Positions 6,754 to 6,781 of a stretch of DNA of 6,781 nt are shown piece after piece. Both the position numbers and the translations under genes were made by a program. The stretch spans positions 1-6,781 of the forward strand of contig JAADGT010000204.1 of NCBI GenBank assembly GCA_013152215.1, read 5' to 3'. How positions within the stretch are numbered: the stretch's first letter is position 1; every line of letters begins with the position of its first letter. The notes beneath the pieces were generated by a model. It was not told the origin of the DNA. It did no database searches and saw only the letters and a program-made list of their open reading frames with translations. Origin of the DNA: Deltaproteobacteria bacterium. GTDB taxonomy: Bacteria > Desulfobacterota > Deferrisomatia > Deferrisomatales > Deferrisomataceae.

Positions 6754-6767
6754 GGGACCCGGGTCCC
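6754..6767. promoter_or_regulatory. Perfect 14-bp palindrome upstream of the HD-domain gene
   Basis: GGGACCCGGGTCCC is fully self-complementary and lies 48 bp before the start codon. It directly precedes TACACT (minus strand 6752-6747), a weak -10 candidate matching four of six. An operator between -35 and -10 is possible. In GC-rich DNA such a palindrome may also arise by chance. Confidence 0.35.
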
Positions 6768-6781
6768 CCGGCGCCACCAGG

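Noticed and set aside
1..6781. CRISPR arrays, rRNA, complete insertion sequences, integrase or phage genes
   Set aside because: No regularly spaced repeats, rRNA-like sequence, or transposase or integrase motifs were seen on either strand.

Overview
The window is GC-rich DNA carrying four protein genes and their control regions. Likely source (inference): a high-GC anaerobic or facultative bacterium of the former Deltaproteobacteria. The grounds are a class I hybrid cluster protein (N-terminal C-X2-C-X8-C-X5-C, the type found in strict anaerobes), a hybrid sensor kinase with the 'GTLAGGIAHDFNN' H-box style common in that group, and a likely FNR/HcpR-type operator upstream of hcp. No species can be named from the sequence alone.

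Layout. (1) Positions 1-1343, minus strand: a 14-TM-type (DHA2) major facilitator exporter that runs off the left edge. (2) Positions 1344-1528: divergent control region with a 9-bp direct repeat and a 7-bp inverted repeat that touches the kinase Shine-Dalgarno. (3) Positions 1529-3964, plus strand: an 811-aa membrane-bound hybrid histidine kinase with a periplasmic SBP_bac_3 sensor, one TM segment, a cysteine-bearing PAS domain, HisKA, HATPase and a C-terminal receiver. (4) Positions 3965-4351: a convergent intergenic region. It is mostly filled by a 277-bp imperfect palindrome (3990-4266), followed by a strong rho-independent terminator for hcp. (5) Positions 4352-5986, minus strand: hcp, with all expected cluster ligands present. 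(6) Positions 5987-6130: hcp control region, with a 14-bp FNR-type dyad centred at -41.5 from the start site predicted by a good -10 box. (7) Positions 6131-6706, minus strand: an HD-domain nucleotidase of the YfbR/HDDC2 type. (8) Positions 6707-6781: its upstream region, with a perfect 14-bp palindrome.

How the parts may work together. Hcp handles nitric oxide/hydroxylamine-type nitrosative stress in anaerobes, and its promoter looks like a class II site for a CRP/FNR-family activator. The kinase senses a small periplasmic ligand and may control the divergent exporter, but no cognate response regulator is visible. The HD nucleotidase lies upstream of hcp in the same direction but is separated from it by hcp's own promoter, so a functional link is not shown. 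The least ordinary item is the large foldback element between the two convergent genes. It is the best candidate for something undescribed, most likely a MITE-like or dispersed palindromic repeat.
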